A stretch of DNA of 64,000 nt from Hypericum androsaemum (taxonomy: Eukaryota; Streptophyta; Magnoliopsida; Malpighiales; Hypericaceae): contig OZ023188.1 of the NCBI GenBank assembly GCA_963995505.1, forward strand, positions 14,769,912 through 14,833,911, given 5' to 3'. Position 1 is the first letter of the stretch. Each line of letters opens with the position of its first letter. Shown here piece after piece: positions 38,533-49,739 of this stretch. The position numbers and the translations under genes were made by a program. The notes below the pieces were generated by a model, which ran no database searches, had not been told where the DNA came from, and saw only the letters and a list, made by a program, of their open reading frames with translations.

Positions 38533-38905
38533 ATTCAGGAACATCATTCCATTCATACAGTAGCACAAAGATAATAGAGTAGTATACCTCAGGTAATTTT
38601 GGAAAATTTTTTATTGTTGACGATGAGCATTTGCAGATCGTATGGAAGGAAGATGTTCAGATCAATACCCTAAATGGTTCTACATTGCGGTTGAAATGGG
38701 TGAGGCATATTCCAGGATTAAAGAGAAATTTTCTTTCCTTATGGCAGCTAGATGATGAGGGTTATGTAGTGATCTTTGGCTGTAGATAATGGAAAATAAC
38801 CATTGGAGCTAGGGTAGTGGCTCGAGGAATGAAGGCAGATACATTGTACATAACGAATAACACCCATTATAGCACTGACCTTGTAGGTGCAACGTGTGAT
38901 GCATG
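38533..38905 (+). pseudogene. Copia pol fragment (pre-integrase region), right arm
   Basis: The plus strand translates to FFIVDDEHLQIVWKEDVQIN, then HIPGLKRNFLSLWQLDDEGY, a stop, then WKITIGARVVARGMKADTLY. This is the linker between protease and integrase (gag pre-integrase domain) of Ty1/copia polyproteins. It is a short, broken piece with no other pol domain beside it. Confidence 0.75.
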
Positions 38906-39805
38906 AGGCATTTGGATAGAGAGAAGACCACGCATCAGGACTGGTGTACGCCAACTCACCTAACACAAGCCAGGCCATAGAATCGCAGTCACGGACGTAC
39001 GCTTTGGAGCAAGTGTATGCCAGTAGCGTCAATCAAATTTGCACGTGTACGCTACGAAGCACGCATACGCTACGGAACAGGCTGCAATCCTAATTGGCAA
39101 AGCCCCCAGACGTAGTTATATTAACGAATTGGGTCATAAAATTATTGTCTATTCTTCTTTCCGTTTAATTTGATTTCTCGCATAACTGTAGTCATAATCC
39201 GAATGTAAATTGTGTGAGTAGTTAACATGCTTGAAGTATTTTGATTTATGTGCAAGCCAAAATGAGAATATTAGTACTTAAGTGATACAAACGAGAAAGA
39301 GAACTTGCAATACAATTCTCTAAATTATCTCACAAGGCTACTCTATTTATGAACAATTTTTTTAAGTTTCCCGCAAGGGGTCAAAGAATGTTCGCAATGC
39401 AGTCCCCTAAGCTTTTCTGTATGAGTTCAAGAACGTTTTAGACTCAAAATTTGAGAGAGCATTTTTCGGGCCTTTAAAAAATTGGAATTAGACCTTCCGT
39501 GCTTGCTTTTTCGCAGCATAGTCACTATCCGGGTCTCGGGCCATGACAATTAAAGATAGCAATTAATTATATATTTATTTATTTTCATGGTAGAATTCTG
39601 TAAATGGAATCGGTTTTGACAAATATGTGACTTATTTTAAAATGTTATGCTATTTAGTATTCACATCTTTTTTATAATTAAAACAAAATATATTACTTAA
39701 AATTCTATTCATTATTTTAAAATTACCTTCCATGAAATCTACAACAACTAATTTATCACCATTTTACGATTTGCAAAAATAATCGGTAAATACACTAAAA
39801 CAATG

Positions 39806-39813
39806 TATAAATA
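39806..39813 (+). promoter_or_regulatory. TATA box of the right-arm MADS-like ORF
   Basis: TATAAATA, about 97 bp upstream of the ATG at 39910, with the same neighbourhood as in the left arm. Confidence 0.5.
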
Positions 39814-39909
39814 GAGGGTGCCTTTCTACAACTCACCGCACACAAATAATTTCAAGAAATTGTTATTCCTTTTCTATTATCTCATTCTCCTCCTCCTTTC
39901 TCGAACAAT

Positions 39910-40299
39910 ATGCCTGGAAAAACCAGGTCTTTGTCCCTAAACCGTGAAGGTAGTCGGCTCAATGCGATTGGTGTGTATGACCTATGTGCTACATGTGCTC
40001 TTGTTATACTCTCTAACACCATACCTCTACCCTCTGTTGCGGCCACAATGAGAAGCTTCAATCCTCCTAGCGAGTCTGATCAATAGCGTGAGCTTCGGAC
40101 CAGCGTATACCGAACTCGGCAATTAGAACTTGAGATTGATCGAGTCGAGAATCTAATTTTGCGTGAGATCATTGGTGATGGCTCCCCACTTGATAACCAA
40201 GCTGACAAACTTAGTTTGGACCAGCTTTTAATCTTCAAGAAGTACATACAACGCGTTCGCAGACGTATTGTTAACCGTCTGACAACCATTAATAAGTGA
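39910..40299 (+). pseudogene. Small MADS-like ORF, right arm, one stop codon
   Basis: The inverted partner of 36754-37143, exactly the same length (130 codons with stop). TAG at 40084-40086 interrupts it where the other two copies have Glu (SDQ followed by stop, then RELR). The rest is intact: LNAIGVYDLCATCALVILSN, the coiled coil TRQLELEIDRVENLILREII, and the tail LDQLLIFKKYIQRVRRRIVN. Only one disabling change in 130 codons suggests the ORF was kept open until recently or is of moderate age. Confidence 0.6.
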
Positions 40300-40802
40300 A
40301 AGATATATTAGACATCAATAGGTTGGTGTTCATTTTTAATAAAGAATGTGGTCTATGACATTAGCAATGAATAATAAGAGATTTTTGATATTGATAATGA
40401 GTGATCGTCTTATAGTTTTACACATTTTTGCTTCGGTATTCCTTGGTTAAATGTGAAGAGTTTGTCCATCACATCTTCTTGTCATGTTACTTATACTATG
40501 ACAGAGATAACTAAAACTTAATTTTGCACAACAATGGCTTGATGAATACGATTTTTATGTTCGACACTTCAGTAAAACCAACTTGACTACGTCATTCCAT
40601 GTTTTAGATCGGGTGGCCCGCTGTTTATTCCCGTTCTACCAATAGTTCGCAAAATTTAAATAAAATAAATATAATTCTTTTAGATAAACTAAAACAAACC
40701 CCATAAACTAAAAATGAATTATGCGCCAACCTCGAATAACTAGACAATTCTGAATTGCGCTACTTCAAATTTGTAGCCGACATTGATGAAGACTATGGAC
40801 CT

Positions 40803-42307
40803 TGATGAGCGTAAAAAATTCTCATTTTGTAGCCCTATTTTAGGATCATTTAGACCCAATTTTGAGTCTTTTTATATCGAGTCTTGAGTCTTTTTATGCC
40901 ATTTCTTGGCCCGTTGTCTTGAATGGTTTCACTTGTGTTTATTGTTTATGAAGGTAGGTTAAAGAGTAAGGAGCAACCGAAGGTGTGAAGCTTGGAAGGA
41001 GTCAAGTCATGGAGAGGCAAGCCATGAAGAAGCTACAGCCGTTGAATGGTGAAACACGTCAGCGAACAGCAGAAATCCTGCGAAGATCGCTGATCGGTGG
41101 AAGAACTTGCCTCTTGGCGGATGCTCTATTTATTGAAGGCCTCCGGACTCCTTCGAGAGAAAATCTTGGTAACTTTTGGCTTGGCGTGGTACACACCAAT
41201 CAGCGAGGAATCCTGTTCCTGAAACATCCGTCGCTCAGCAAAATCTATTGGCAAACTGCGAGATTGCCACCGAGCACCGATACCAGCCACCGAACGGTGA
41301 GATCTTCAAGCCACTGATCGGCACCATCGTCTATCGAACGATGAAGACGCCCAATTTTGTCCCTAAAAACTAGATATTTTAAGGGCATTTTTGGTCATTT
41401 TGTAGGTAGCTAGGGTTTGGGTGTGGACACTTTATAAATAGCCCCCCAAGCCCCTCATTTTGTAAGCTTGAACACCAAATACTAAAACTAGCATTTTAGA
41501 GAGAGAAAGCTTACCGGAGGCAAGGAGCGGATGCGAGGAGCGGGTCGAGTGGCTCTACTATCTTGAGCATTCTCTTCCCTTCTCTTTGCATTTGTTCTTG
41601 TGACATTGTTTCCATGCTTATGCATGATTGTTGTTGAATGATTACGTGTGAGTAGTTAGCTTTTTGGTTGGGTGCCCTAAGGGCACCCCTGATAGTTTGG
41701 TTTCGAATGAGCTAAAACGGTTAGGTGTGTAGCAGGTAGGAATGCATAATGCGTTGGTTCAACGATCATAATGCGTTGGTTCAATGATGACCTTGTGGTA
41801 GGATTGAGTGTGGATAGCACCTTTCTAGCCTATAGGTTCTTACCAATTATCCGTAGCGTAACTCAAAGGACTTGATTGAGAAAGGGGACGTGGAGATACC
41901 TACCCGAGTGGGTTAGAGGAGATCTAACGTAGTGAGACCAGAGGGTTGAATCTAGCCGGCTATTAGGTGGAGCGCTAAAGAGATGGGAACTAGGAGGATT
42001 GTAGGTGATGCGTGCACTCTCGTGTGATTGACAACCTACGGTGAGAGGAGAGTGTCCATGGGTTTTACTTGATACCTAGATCCCGACTTTGTGGTGTGAA
42101 GAACTTGATTGAGAAGCACCATGCTTCAGACTCACCTAGGCCCACCACGTGTTTGCTTCACCATTTTCCCAAAAACCAAACAAAAACAATAATCAACCTA
42201 ATCTATTTGCACTTCTTCGGGATGCCTTAAACCCGCTCCTCGTAGTTTGATATTTTCATACCTGTTACTCCCTTTATTGCTTCGGGGCGTAAAAAACCCC
42301 TTTGTTA
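40803..42307. mobile_element. Solo LTR, Ty3/gypsy Tat-like
   Basis: It starts TGATGAGCGTAAAAAATTC and ends GGGGCGTAAAAAACCCC then TTTGTTA, and is flanked by the 5-bp duplication GACCT (40798-40802, 42308-42312). The 1505 bp include a likely promoter (TATAAATAGCCCCCCAAGC near 41433), and no ORF. The TGATGAGCG start recalls LTRs of Tat/Ogre-lineage gypsy elements. The left arm of the palindrome has the empty site. Confidence 0.8.
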
Positions 42308-43165
42308 GACCTCCTCTCACACGTATCGTTTATTCAAACAACTTTCTCGCAATCTGATGTCTCCAAAAATAATGTTGAAACTTGTACAAGAAGGGAGTCA
42401 GGAATACGAACGCGACGATCATCAGTTAGTTAATATGCATATTATATATGAATAATACTAAATGTACTTTTGAAAAAAATATTTTTTAGGTAATATTTCA
42501 AAAATACTTAATTATACAAATATTTTTTAGACTGAAAGTTTAAATTGATTAAAAAATCTTAAGTTTAGAAATACATTAATTGTTTACCAAAATAGTCTTA
42601 CACCTTCCTTCTAAAGAAAAAAGAGATTCATAAATTGGGACGAGTGTAAATTGTTCTAGTTAGTGTAATAATTTGATTGTCTTATACAGTAGAACCTTTT
42701 TAATGCACTTATTTTTAAATTGATAACCTCTAAACTGATAAAAAAATATCGGTCCTAGTTGGTACTAGTGTTCAAATTTAGGTTAGTCTACTTTAATTCC
42801 TTGTGATTTCGTGCTTTGACACACCACCACCTTGTGATTCTAAATTCTTTGACTAGGTGACATAATATTTTACCTCACCGAATAACCAAGTGACACATGC
42901 TAATCCAGTTACTTGAGTTATCTAGTATATTATATCTCATTATTAATTTTATCTAAATAACATTAGACACATATGGCGATTTAAATAACTGCAATTTATC
43001 CATATTTTTTTAACTTAATATAATCAAAATAATTTTTTCATATATATGTATTTAGTGGTCAAAATTAATTTTTAATTGTTTTAATTAATATTTAGTGATA
43101 TTTTTATCCCATCAAAACATTTTACTTTTGAAGAATTCTAGTGTATACAAGTATAACATCTTATT

Positions 43166-43179
43166 ACCTCTCAAAAAAA
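43166..43179 (+). mobile_element. Minimal retroposed tail, 14 bp
   Basis: ACCTCTCAAAAAAA sits between two perfect 16-bp copies of AGTATAACATCTTATT (43150-43165, 43180-43195). A long target duplication and an A tail after a LINE-like end suggest an extremely 5'-truncated LINE insertion. Confidence 0.6.
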
Positions 43180-43214
43180 AGTATAACATCTTATTTTAGT
43201 TATTGAATGGAAAT

Positions 43215-45040
43215 GCATGGGCCCACTAGAGCTGAAAACGAGGCCCACGAATGGAAATCCACATGGGCAGCGGTCTTTCAATCTCTCCCTTCAACCGGAG
43301 ACAAAAAGAGTCCTTCTTGGGAAATCGTAAAGGAAAAGAAAATGTGGACGGCGCTGATCCGATCAGGAATTCTCCGAAATGCCCTCCGCGGCGGCTCGAG
43401 AGCCGGCTCCGCTCCTCCCAACCGCCCCTTCTCTTCCTCCGCTCATCACGACGTCGCTTGTAACTCTCTCTCTCTCTCTCCCTAAATCCGATTTTTTTCC
43501 TGGATTTAATAGATTTAGGGTTTTTGATTCGGGATAAGTAAAAATGAAATCTATAGGGTTTCCTTTTCCAGAAATATCTGATAGGTTTAGTCCAAGTTCA
43601 GATTTTGCTGGAAATCTTTGAGCTGTTTACGGCTGGCTGGGGCATTTTTGTAATTTTGAGCTGTGGATGGGATGATCAGATGAGGCGAAGGAGGCGGCCA
43701 AGTGGGAGAAGATAACGTACGGCGGGATTTTTTCTTGCACCGCCCTTGCTTTTTACTGCCTTTCAAAGGGTCATCACCACTTTGAGGAGCCCCCTGTAAG
43801 CCTTACTGTATTCTCTTTCCGGAGTTATGTTTGCTTCGGGTTCTGTGGTTGTTACGTTGCCTATGGAATGTCGGGGTGAGTTTCGAATCCGCATTCTGCT
43901 TTCCTGACTGCTTGGTTTGGTTTACCTCTTTGATTGTGCAGGCATACCCGTATTTGCACATCCGCAACAAGGAGTTCCCATGGGGTATGATTCTTTACAC
44001 TTTTATTTGCATAGAATGATTATCAATTATTCTATCATGTCAGTGGGTGAAATTGTATTTCGTGGTCACATTTGGTTTATATATCTGATAATCTGTTGCG
44101 ATTTATGTACCCACAGCAAGGTCGAGTTTTGGTTTTAGTTTCTTGTAGCCTGCCTGCTTTTTACGTAAAGATTGGTTGGTTGTTATTTATTTAAAGTGCT
44201 GAATTTCCTGAATAATAAGTTTTGGAACTTAACTGAAACGTTTGTCAACCATTGATTAGAGTAGGTGGTATGCTTTGATCGAGTTTCTGAGGCACGTTGA
44301 TGGTGTGGACGAATGCAGTGCCTTTGCTTGAACCAGTATAAGCCCATTTGTAGTTTGGGAGCAGGCATCTCTTCTTTTGGTTAACCACTTTGACAGGGAG
44401 GTAGATCTTGCTGATGTCTCTTTTGGTAGAAGAGAGTAGGAGTAGGACTAAGGTATTGGATGCATGATCGTAGCCTGGACCAACCCACCGATTCCCTATG
44501 TGTTATGCTATCATTCTTTTTGCTGAATTTGCTGTTTAAGACTCTTGTTAATCAATCTGATAGTTTGCCATAGTTTCTTTATACTTTGATGAATGATCAT
44601 CGTAGCCTGGCACTAATTTTTCGCAGATCACTTCTGACATTTTTCGAATGGATTTTTTCTGCAAATAAAACCCCAATTATGAGCTTCTGCTTAAACTTTT
44701 TGCAGACTCGATATCTTCCCCGACAATTTGTTTCCCTACAAATTTTATTTTGTGCGCTCTTTTTCCAGGTCCTGACGGCCTTTTCGAGGTTAAGGAGCAC
44801 CACTGAGCAATCAGTCTACCCCATGGAGACGCCAGAAGCTCTATGGTCCAGCATAAATTTTCCGTATTCTCTCGAGCAGACCAGTTGAACAACCTTGGAT
44901 GATTTTTTTGTTTGTTTGATGGTAGCACTTCCATTATGTGATCCGACTGCGGACTCTTCGTCGTCTCTGGCAGATTGTCTAGTCTGTTTTTTCCGTTTTA
45001 AGAAGCTCAAAATGTTTGGTTGTCAATAAAATTGTTCAAG
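43215..45040 (+). repeat. Segmental duplication, COX6A copy A unit
   Basis: It matches 58395-60370 in direct orientation, from the leader (ACGAGGCCCA, ATGGAAATCCAC) through all exons and introns to the poly(A) region. The two copies are about 15 kb apart; the introns are also similar, so the duplication was of genomic DNA. Confidence 0.85.
43342..44806 (+). CDS. COX6A: Cytochrome c oxidase subunit 6a, copy A
   Basis: Nuclear-encoded subunit of mitochondrial complex IV, which passes electrons from cytochrome c to oxygen in the inner membrane. Exons: 43342-43459, 43680-43795, 43942-43984 and 44769-44806, GT-AG introns, 315 nt, 104 aa. The N-terminus (MWTALIRSGILRNALRGGSR) is a basic presequence ending near FSSSAHHD. 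One membrane helix follows (GGIFSCTALAFYCLSKG). The family signature comes next: GHHHFEEPP, YPYLHIRNKEFPWG, PDGLFEVKEHH. Relative to copy B it has Trp instead of Ser at position 2 and a few other changes. The frame is open upstream to an ATG at 43207, but copy B supports 43342 as the start. A poly(A) signal AATAAA lies at 45026. Confidence 0.95.
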
Positions 45041-45054
45041 AGGTTAAGAAACTT

Positions 45055-45153
45055 TTTTTTGAAAGATAAATTATTACATCATGATACTGTCAAGATTTGA
45101 ACCTTGGACTTCTTAAATATATATGACGTCTTGTGTTGTTGGGCTACATGCTC
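45055..45153 (-). mobile_element. SINE just downstream of COX6A copy A
   Basis: It is flanked by AGGTTAAGAAACT at 45042-45054 and 45154-45166. On the minus strand it has GTAGCCCAACAACACAAGAC (A-box part) and GTCCAAGGTTCAAATCTTGA (B box), with an A tail. The equivalent place in copy B has one target copy and no insertion. Confidence 0.8.
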
Positions 45154-45679
45154 AGGTTAAGAAACTCTTTGATAGTCGATGGTTTCTTTTCAACTCATCC
45201 CTCACCCTTTCCTTAGATGTGACCATTTGATGGGTTTTTTTTTACGGTCCATGTGGACAGATGTGGCAGTCAACATGTTGATCCGGGTTGACTTATCACA
45301 TTAACGTTAAATTACAACCACTAGTTTTGATGTATTTTAAATCACATGATATTAAAAACCAAAATATGCAAATCACAAAGTACTCAAGTGAACTTTTCCG
45401 TACAATATTTGGCTTTAACCTCGGAGGGGCTATTTCGGGGAAGGAATTGCTTTTACAATAATCGGATGTTATTAAGTTCCGTCTAAATGTGACTTTGTTT
45501 TGGGGGTAGGAAAATGTGACTGTTTTCGCTTCATCTTGGAGTTGGTATTTTGTATCATCATAGGCGAGTCTGTAATGCAATTTGATGTGTTGAAATAAAA
45601 TTTACTGTTTGAAAATAAAGACAAAGTTCCCTATTGTAGATCATCTAGCATTCATTCAGTGTAAATGTTTGCAGTCTAC

Positions 45680-46085
45680 TAACAGTTTAATGTGACAATA
45701 TTTAAATTAAACAAATTTTAATTCTTTTAAAAAAAGAAAAGAAAATAATCCAAAAAACTAAACGTGAATTATGAGTTAACTTCCTATAATTAGAAAATTA
45801 TAAACTGCGCTAGTCTAAATTTGTCGATGGTGTCTCAATAGACAGACACACATACTCGCCTCCTCAAACAACTTTCTCCCAATCTAATGTCTCCTGCAGC
45901 AATGTGGATCTATTCTCTTATTGTGCTAACTCGAACAAGGAGAGAATAGATATTGAATAATGTATATGAAGAAAGTTAGGAGGAAAAAAATAATGTTGAA
46001 TGATGTACATGAAGAAAGTTAGGAACTCGAACACGATATTGATTGCTTAGTTAGTTAATACATGATGTAAATATTCAGACATCTA
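45680..46085 (+). repeat. Partial copy of the palindrome repeat
   Basis: The stretch matches 40670-40800 plus 42310-42440 of the right arm: AACGTGAATTATG, CTGCGCTAGTCTAAATTTGT, CAAACAACTTTCTCCCAATC and CGATATTGATTG followed by TTAGTTAGTTAATACA. It lacks the solo LTR, as the left arm does, and has no MADS-like ORF. Confidence 0.6.
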
Positions 46086-46924
46086 TTGGGACAATTAATC
46101 TAAGTTCGAGTCATATAGTATCTTTGAAAGTTGACGAAGCTCTCACAATAAGAATTAACAATTTTTGTTCTCAAAGGCTCAAACTCTTTTTTCCGTTATC
46201 GGTCTCCTAGAGGCTAGCCTATGCTAGGTGGCCGAAGATATTCCTCTATCAACAAATACTTATATCAACTAGCAAGAGAATTTTTCTAACTTAATTAAAA
46301 GATCTAAAATTGCGCTCATTCCTTTTGCTTGTTTGGCCTACTCTTGCATAGGGGTTTCTTGATACTATGCCCCAAATATGAACTATCGAGTGTGCTACCA
46401 AGTCATCAATGTTGGTGGATGCAATAACGGTACAAGGAGAGAGTGTAACTTGTGACCAGCTATTAGAGATGGACAAATTGGACTTCAACGATTTATCAGA
46501 TAAAGATTCTCATGTTACGGAAAAGAAGAATCGACAAGAGGGGATTATCTTGGTAAATGTTGAAGGATGACTCAAAATCTAGAATTTATATTCTACATGG
46601 ATTCTATTTTAGATTGCTAGTTAGATTCTAAGTTAGACTCTTGGTTGAATTATGTTTGAGATTGCTAGGTGAGTTAGATGGGCTCCAAGGTTAGCCTATA
46701 AATAGATACGATGGCTTCTAATCCTAATTAAGTTGCGCTTAGGTAATCAATAAGATCTCTCCCTCTCTCCTGTGGATATAGACAATTTGTTGAACCACAT
46801 AATTCTCTTGTGTCTGTTTCACTTTTTTATTTTCTTGCACTAGAACAGAGTTAATTCTGCTACGCATCCATACCTATAGTAAATTAATTTCCTAACAAAA
46901 TGGTATCATAGCTTTTAGGGAAAG

Positions 46925-47164
46925 ATGATTAGTTATGACATAAAATTTTACCATATGAAGTTCATTAGAACGACGAATTTTAGGTCATGGCAAAGGCGTG
47001 TCAAGGTTCTGTTAGTTCAGCAAGGAATGGTCAACGCGAAGTCGGAGGATCGAAGAGAAGGAAAAAAGGTGGAAGAGGATCCAAATCAGTTGTCAAAGAA
47101 TTTCAATGGAAGTTGCTTCAAGTGCGGAGAAAAATGGCACATGAAGAGGAACTGTCCAGGATGA
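46925..47164 (+). pseudogene. Copia gag remnant with zinc knuckle
   Basis: The open frame begins like copia gag (TTNFRSWQRRVKVLLVQQGM, the family's N-terminal motif) and jumps to the nucleocapsid zinc knuckle CFKCGEKWHMKRNCP (CX2CX4HX4C). The central part of gag is deleted. It follows the primer binding site, as expected, and ends in a stop at 47162-47164. Confidence 0.7.
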
Positions 47165-48209
47165 TTTGGGAATCAAGACAACGAAGGAAAGGGATTGACA
47201 TCCACAAATATAGTCAAATATTAGGATAAGTCTGATGGTGGCTTGATTATGTCTCATCAAGTCCAAAGCATCATAGTAATTTATTTTTCTTAGGAATCTT
47301 GAATTATAACGGTATAGTTATAAAGGTGTGCTAATGAAGATGGAGATAGATGCTATAGTAGGGATGAATGGTGAAAGGGAACACTTACAGGTAAAAAATA
47401 CTTTTGTAGGTGGAGTCGCATCAATGGGCCCGAAGGAGTTGGAAAGAGCTTAGGTCATATGAGGTTAGATCATACGAGGGAGCAAGGTCTTGACGTTAAT
47501 AGTTTGAGTGCAGCAAAGAGGGTTCTTGGAATGGGTATCCGCATAGACATGGTTAACAATAAGCTATGGTTGTTTCACAAAGGCATGGTTAGCAATAAGC
47601 TATAGTTGTCTCGCAGAAGCATGGTTAGCAAGAAGCTATGGTTTTTGCAAGGCACGTGCAAGAAAAATGTGTTTGGTAGGTTTGGCATTGGTAATGTTGA
47701 ATCGTGGATTACACCAAAAGCGAATCAGATTCTATCTCACTCAATAGCGAACAATGAAGTTTGCAACATGTTAAGGGTTCTACTAAGTAGAACAAAGGGT
47801 TGTCCAATGTATGCTATGACTTATAGTAATAGTTTGAGACAACAGAAACAAGGTCCAACAAGGTAGCAGTTTAAGGTTGCAAAGTATAAGGTTGACTTAG
47901 AAAAAAGAGAGATGCCTATTGGACACAGGATTACTTCAGCTGGAGAACTCGCATATCGGGGGTCCATAAAGATTAGAGGTGAAACATTGGGCAAGCTCGG
48001 AGGATGCTCGAGTTTGGGAGATGTCTCCAGGTTATTTGGGCATGGATGGAGAGAGGAGGATGGTTTTGTTGAGGATGGAGTGCCTAAGATTCAAGGTGAA
48101 TTCAATTTGATTTTGGGTGGAGCTTCATGATTCCTCTAAGGACGATTTATCATATTGGTTGAGATTGTTGAAGTTTGGGTGGAGCTTTATGGTTCTTCTA
48201 AAGGGTTAA
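47165..48209 (+). other. Interior of the copia derivative, mostly unrecognised
   Basis: Open pieces at 47606-47866 and 47912-48130 show no pol domain. One stretch (LGHMRLDHTREQGLDV near 47450) recalls the GHM(S)..G..L motif of the copia pre-integrase region, with no continuation. Confidence 0.4.
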
Positions 48210-48525
48210 TTCTCAAGAATGAGTCAAAATCTAGGGTTCATATTTTGCAAGATTCTATGTTAGACTCGTAGTTGGATTATCTTTGAGACTCCTATGTGAC
48301 TTAGATGAGCTCCGTAGTTATATTATGATTAGCATATAAATATATACAGTGAATCTAATCTTAATTGAGTTGGGCTGAGTTGAGCTAGAGCTTGGATAAT
48401 CAATAAGATTTCTCCATTTCTTCCGTGGATGTAGGCAATTTGTTGAACCACATAATTCTCTTGTGTCTGTTTCATGTTCTTATTTTCTTGTATTAGAAAC
48501 AGATAATTCTTTTGCACAATCATAC

Positions 48526-49160
48526 TGTGATATCCCGATCTGTTATGTCTAAAATGCTTAAATGATTTGATTGGTACTATCCATACTAACAAGGTGCACC
48601 TTCTTTTTCGGCACACATCCTGAGAGAACTCCAAAGTTAAACGTGTTTGGCGGGGAGTAGGATCAGGATGGGTGACCTCCTGGGAAGTTTTCTGGGATGC
48701 ATACGAGTGAGGACAAAGCATGCTGGAAAAGACCTGTGTTGGTCTGTAGAGACAGTCGGTCAAATAACGGGGCGTTATATTTGGTATCAGAGCGACCTCG
48801 ACTTATACGGTGTAGTTCGGAGATCGAACGCATCTACAACCGAGGGATTCTGGGACTGCCTGTATCTGGCGTGACGAGGACGTCGCGTATTTAAGAAGGG
48901 GTGTATGTGATACCCCATTCTGTTCTGTCTAAAATGTTTAAGTGATTTGATTGGTACTATCCATACCAACAAGGTGCACCTTTTTTTTCTGATACACATC
49001 CTGAGAGAACTCCAAGGTTAAACGCGTTTGGCCGGGAGTATGATTAGGATGGGTGGCCTCCTGAGAAGTTTTCTGGGATGCATGCGAGTGAGGACAAAGT
49101 ATGCTGGAAAAGACCCGTGTTGGTCTGTGGAGACAGTCGGTCAAATCACGGGGCGTTACA
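48526..49160 (+). mobile_element. Cassandra-type TRIM retrotransposon with 5S-like LTRs, complete
   Basis: Two direct LTRs, 48526-48779 and 48906-49160, start TGTGATA and end GGGGCGTTATA / GGGGCGTTACA. The primer site TGGTATCAGAGC (initiator Met tRNA) follows the first LTR at 48782, and a purine-rich GAAGGGGTGTA precedes the second. The 5-bp duplication CATAC lies at 48521-48525 and 49161-49165. The 126-bp interior cannot code. Each LTR has a 5S rRNA-like part (GAACTCCAAAGTTAAACGTG and GGATGGGTGACCTCCTGGGA). This is the hallmark of the Cassandra family. It is inserted in the 3' LTR of the copia element. Confidence 0.92.
48610..48720 (+). repeat. 5S rRNA-like sequence in Cassandra 5' LTR
   Basis: It matches the 3' two-thirds of plant 5S rRNA, including the internal Pol III control region (A box AAGTTAAACGTGTTTGG, C box GGATGGGTGACCTCCTGGGA). 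Substitutions and a changed 5' part mean it is not a functional ribosomal gene. A second copy is at about 48990-49100 in the 3' LTR. Confidence 0.85.
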
Positions 49161-49739
49161 CATACCTAGAGTAGATTAATTTTCTAAAAGTAAATAAGTT
49201 ATGAAGTGAAGTAAAAATGGGAAATTCATAGGCTTCAATCAGATAAGTTATTCTTATTTTTAATTCGAGTTATTTTCTGGTTTTTTTTTGTTTTATGTTT
49301 GGGTCAAGCACTTAAAGAGATATAAGTTTTTATGTGTTGTGTTATGTTAATTATTTCCTTATTCTTCTTTCATTGGGTGGTGGTTTGGTCTTGCTTTTAT
49401 GCACACATGAGATTTTGTTATACACTTCTTAAAGGTTGAGGTTATTTTAGGTTCTGAAGTTTAAGTATTGTTCTATACATATGAGGTTCTGTGATCGTGT
49501 TCTAAGTTGAGTTCTATTATGAGGATTAGTTTTGTTCATGTCTATTTTTGAATCATGTAGGTTCTAGTAAGATTATCAATACTCATAGATCCATAACGAC
49601 CACGTGATACACCAGAATCTTACCATTGATGACACTATAATGATCCACATAGAATGAGGTGTAATTTGTCTATGATCCTAGTACTGGGGTGATTTTATGG
49701 CATAATCTTATTAAGAGGACTCTAGAGTTCTTTTTTTCG

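Larger units (their letters stand above)
35600..42960. repeat. Giant imperfect palindrome, about 2.9-kb arms
   Basis: The left arm (about 35600-38499) and right arm (38532 to about 42960) are inverted copies around a 32-bp spacer (38500-38531). The inner edges read GGAATGATGTTCTTGAATC and GATTCAGGAACATCATTCC. The right arm is longer only because of a solo LTR at 40803-42307; without it both arms are about 2.9 kb. In one stretch compared by eye about one base in eight differs, so the arms are old. Each arm holds, from centre outward, a copia pol fragment and then a MADS-like ORF with its own TATA box. Confidence 0.85.
46558..49189 (+). mobile_element. Copia LTR element, internally deleted
   Basis: The 5' LTR is 46558-46897 (TGTTGAAGG to CCTAACA) and is followed by the primer site TGGTATCATAGC (46901-46912). 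The 3' LTR is 48210-49189 because a Cassandra element is inserted in it; without that it is about 340 bp. The target duplication GTAAA lies at 46553-46557 and 49190-49194. The interior is only 1.3 kb: a gag remnant and unrecognised sequence without reverse transcriptase or integrase. The LTRs differ at many sites, so the insertion is old. Confidence 0.85.

Noticed and set aside
43207..43341. N-terminal extension of COX6A copy A by 45 codons
   Set aside because: The frame is open by chance; copy B and the known family start at the MSTAL/MWTAL methionine, and the extension has no presequence features.
48610..49100. Possible 5S rRNA genes
   Set aside because: The 5S-like parts lie inside two LTRs of a Cassandra-type element, lack a proper 5' third and have many changes.
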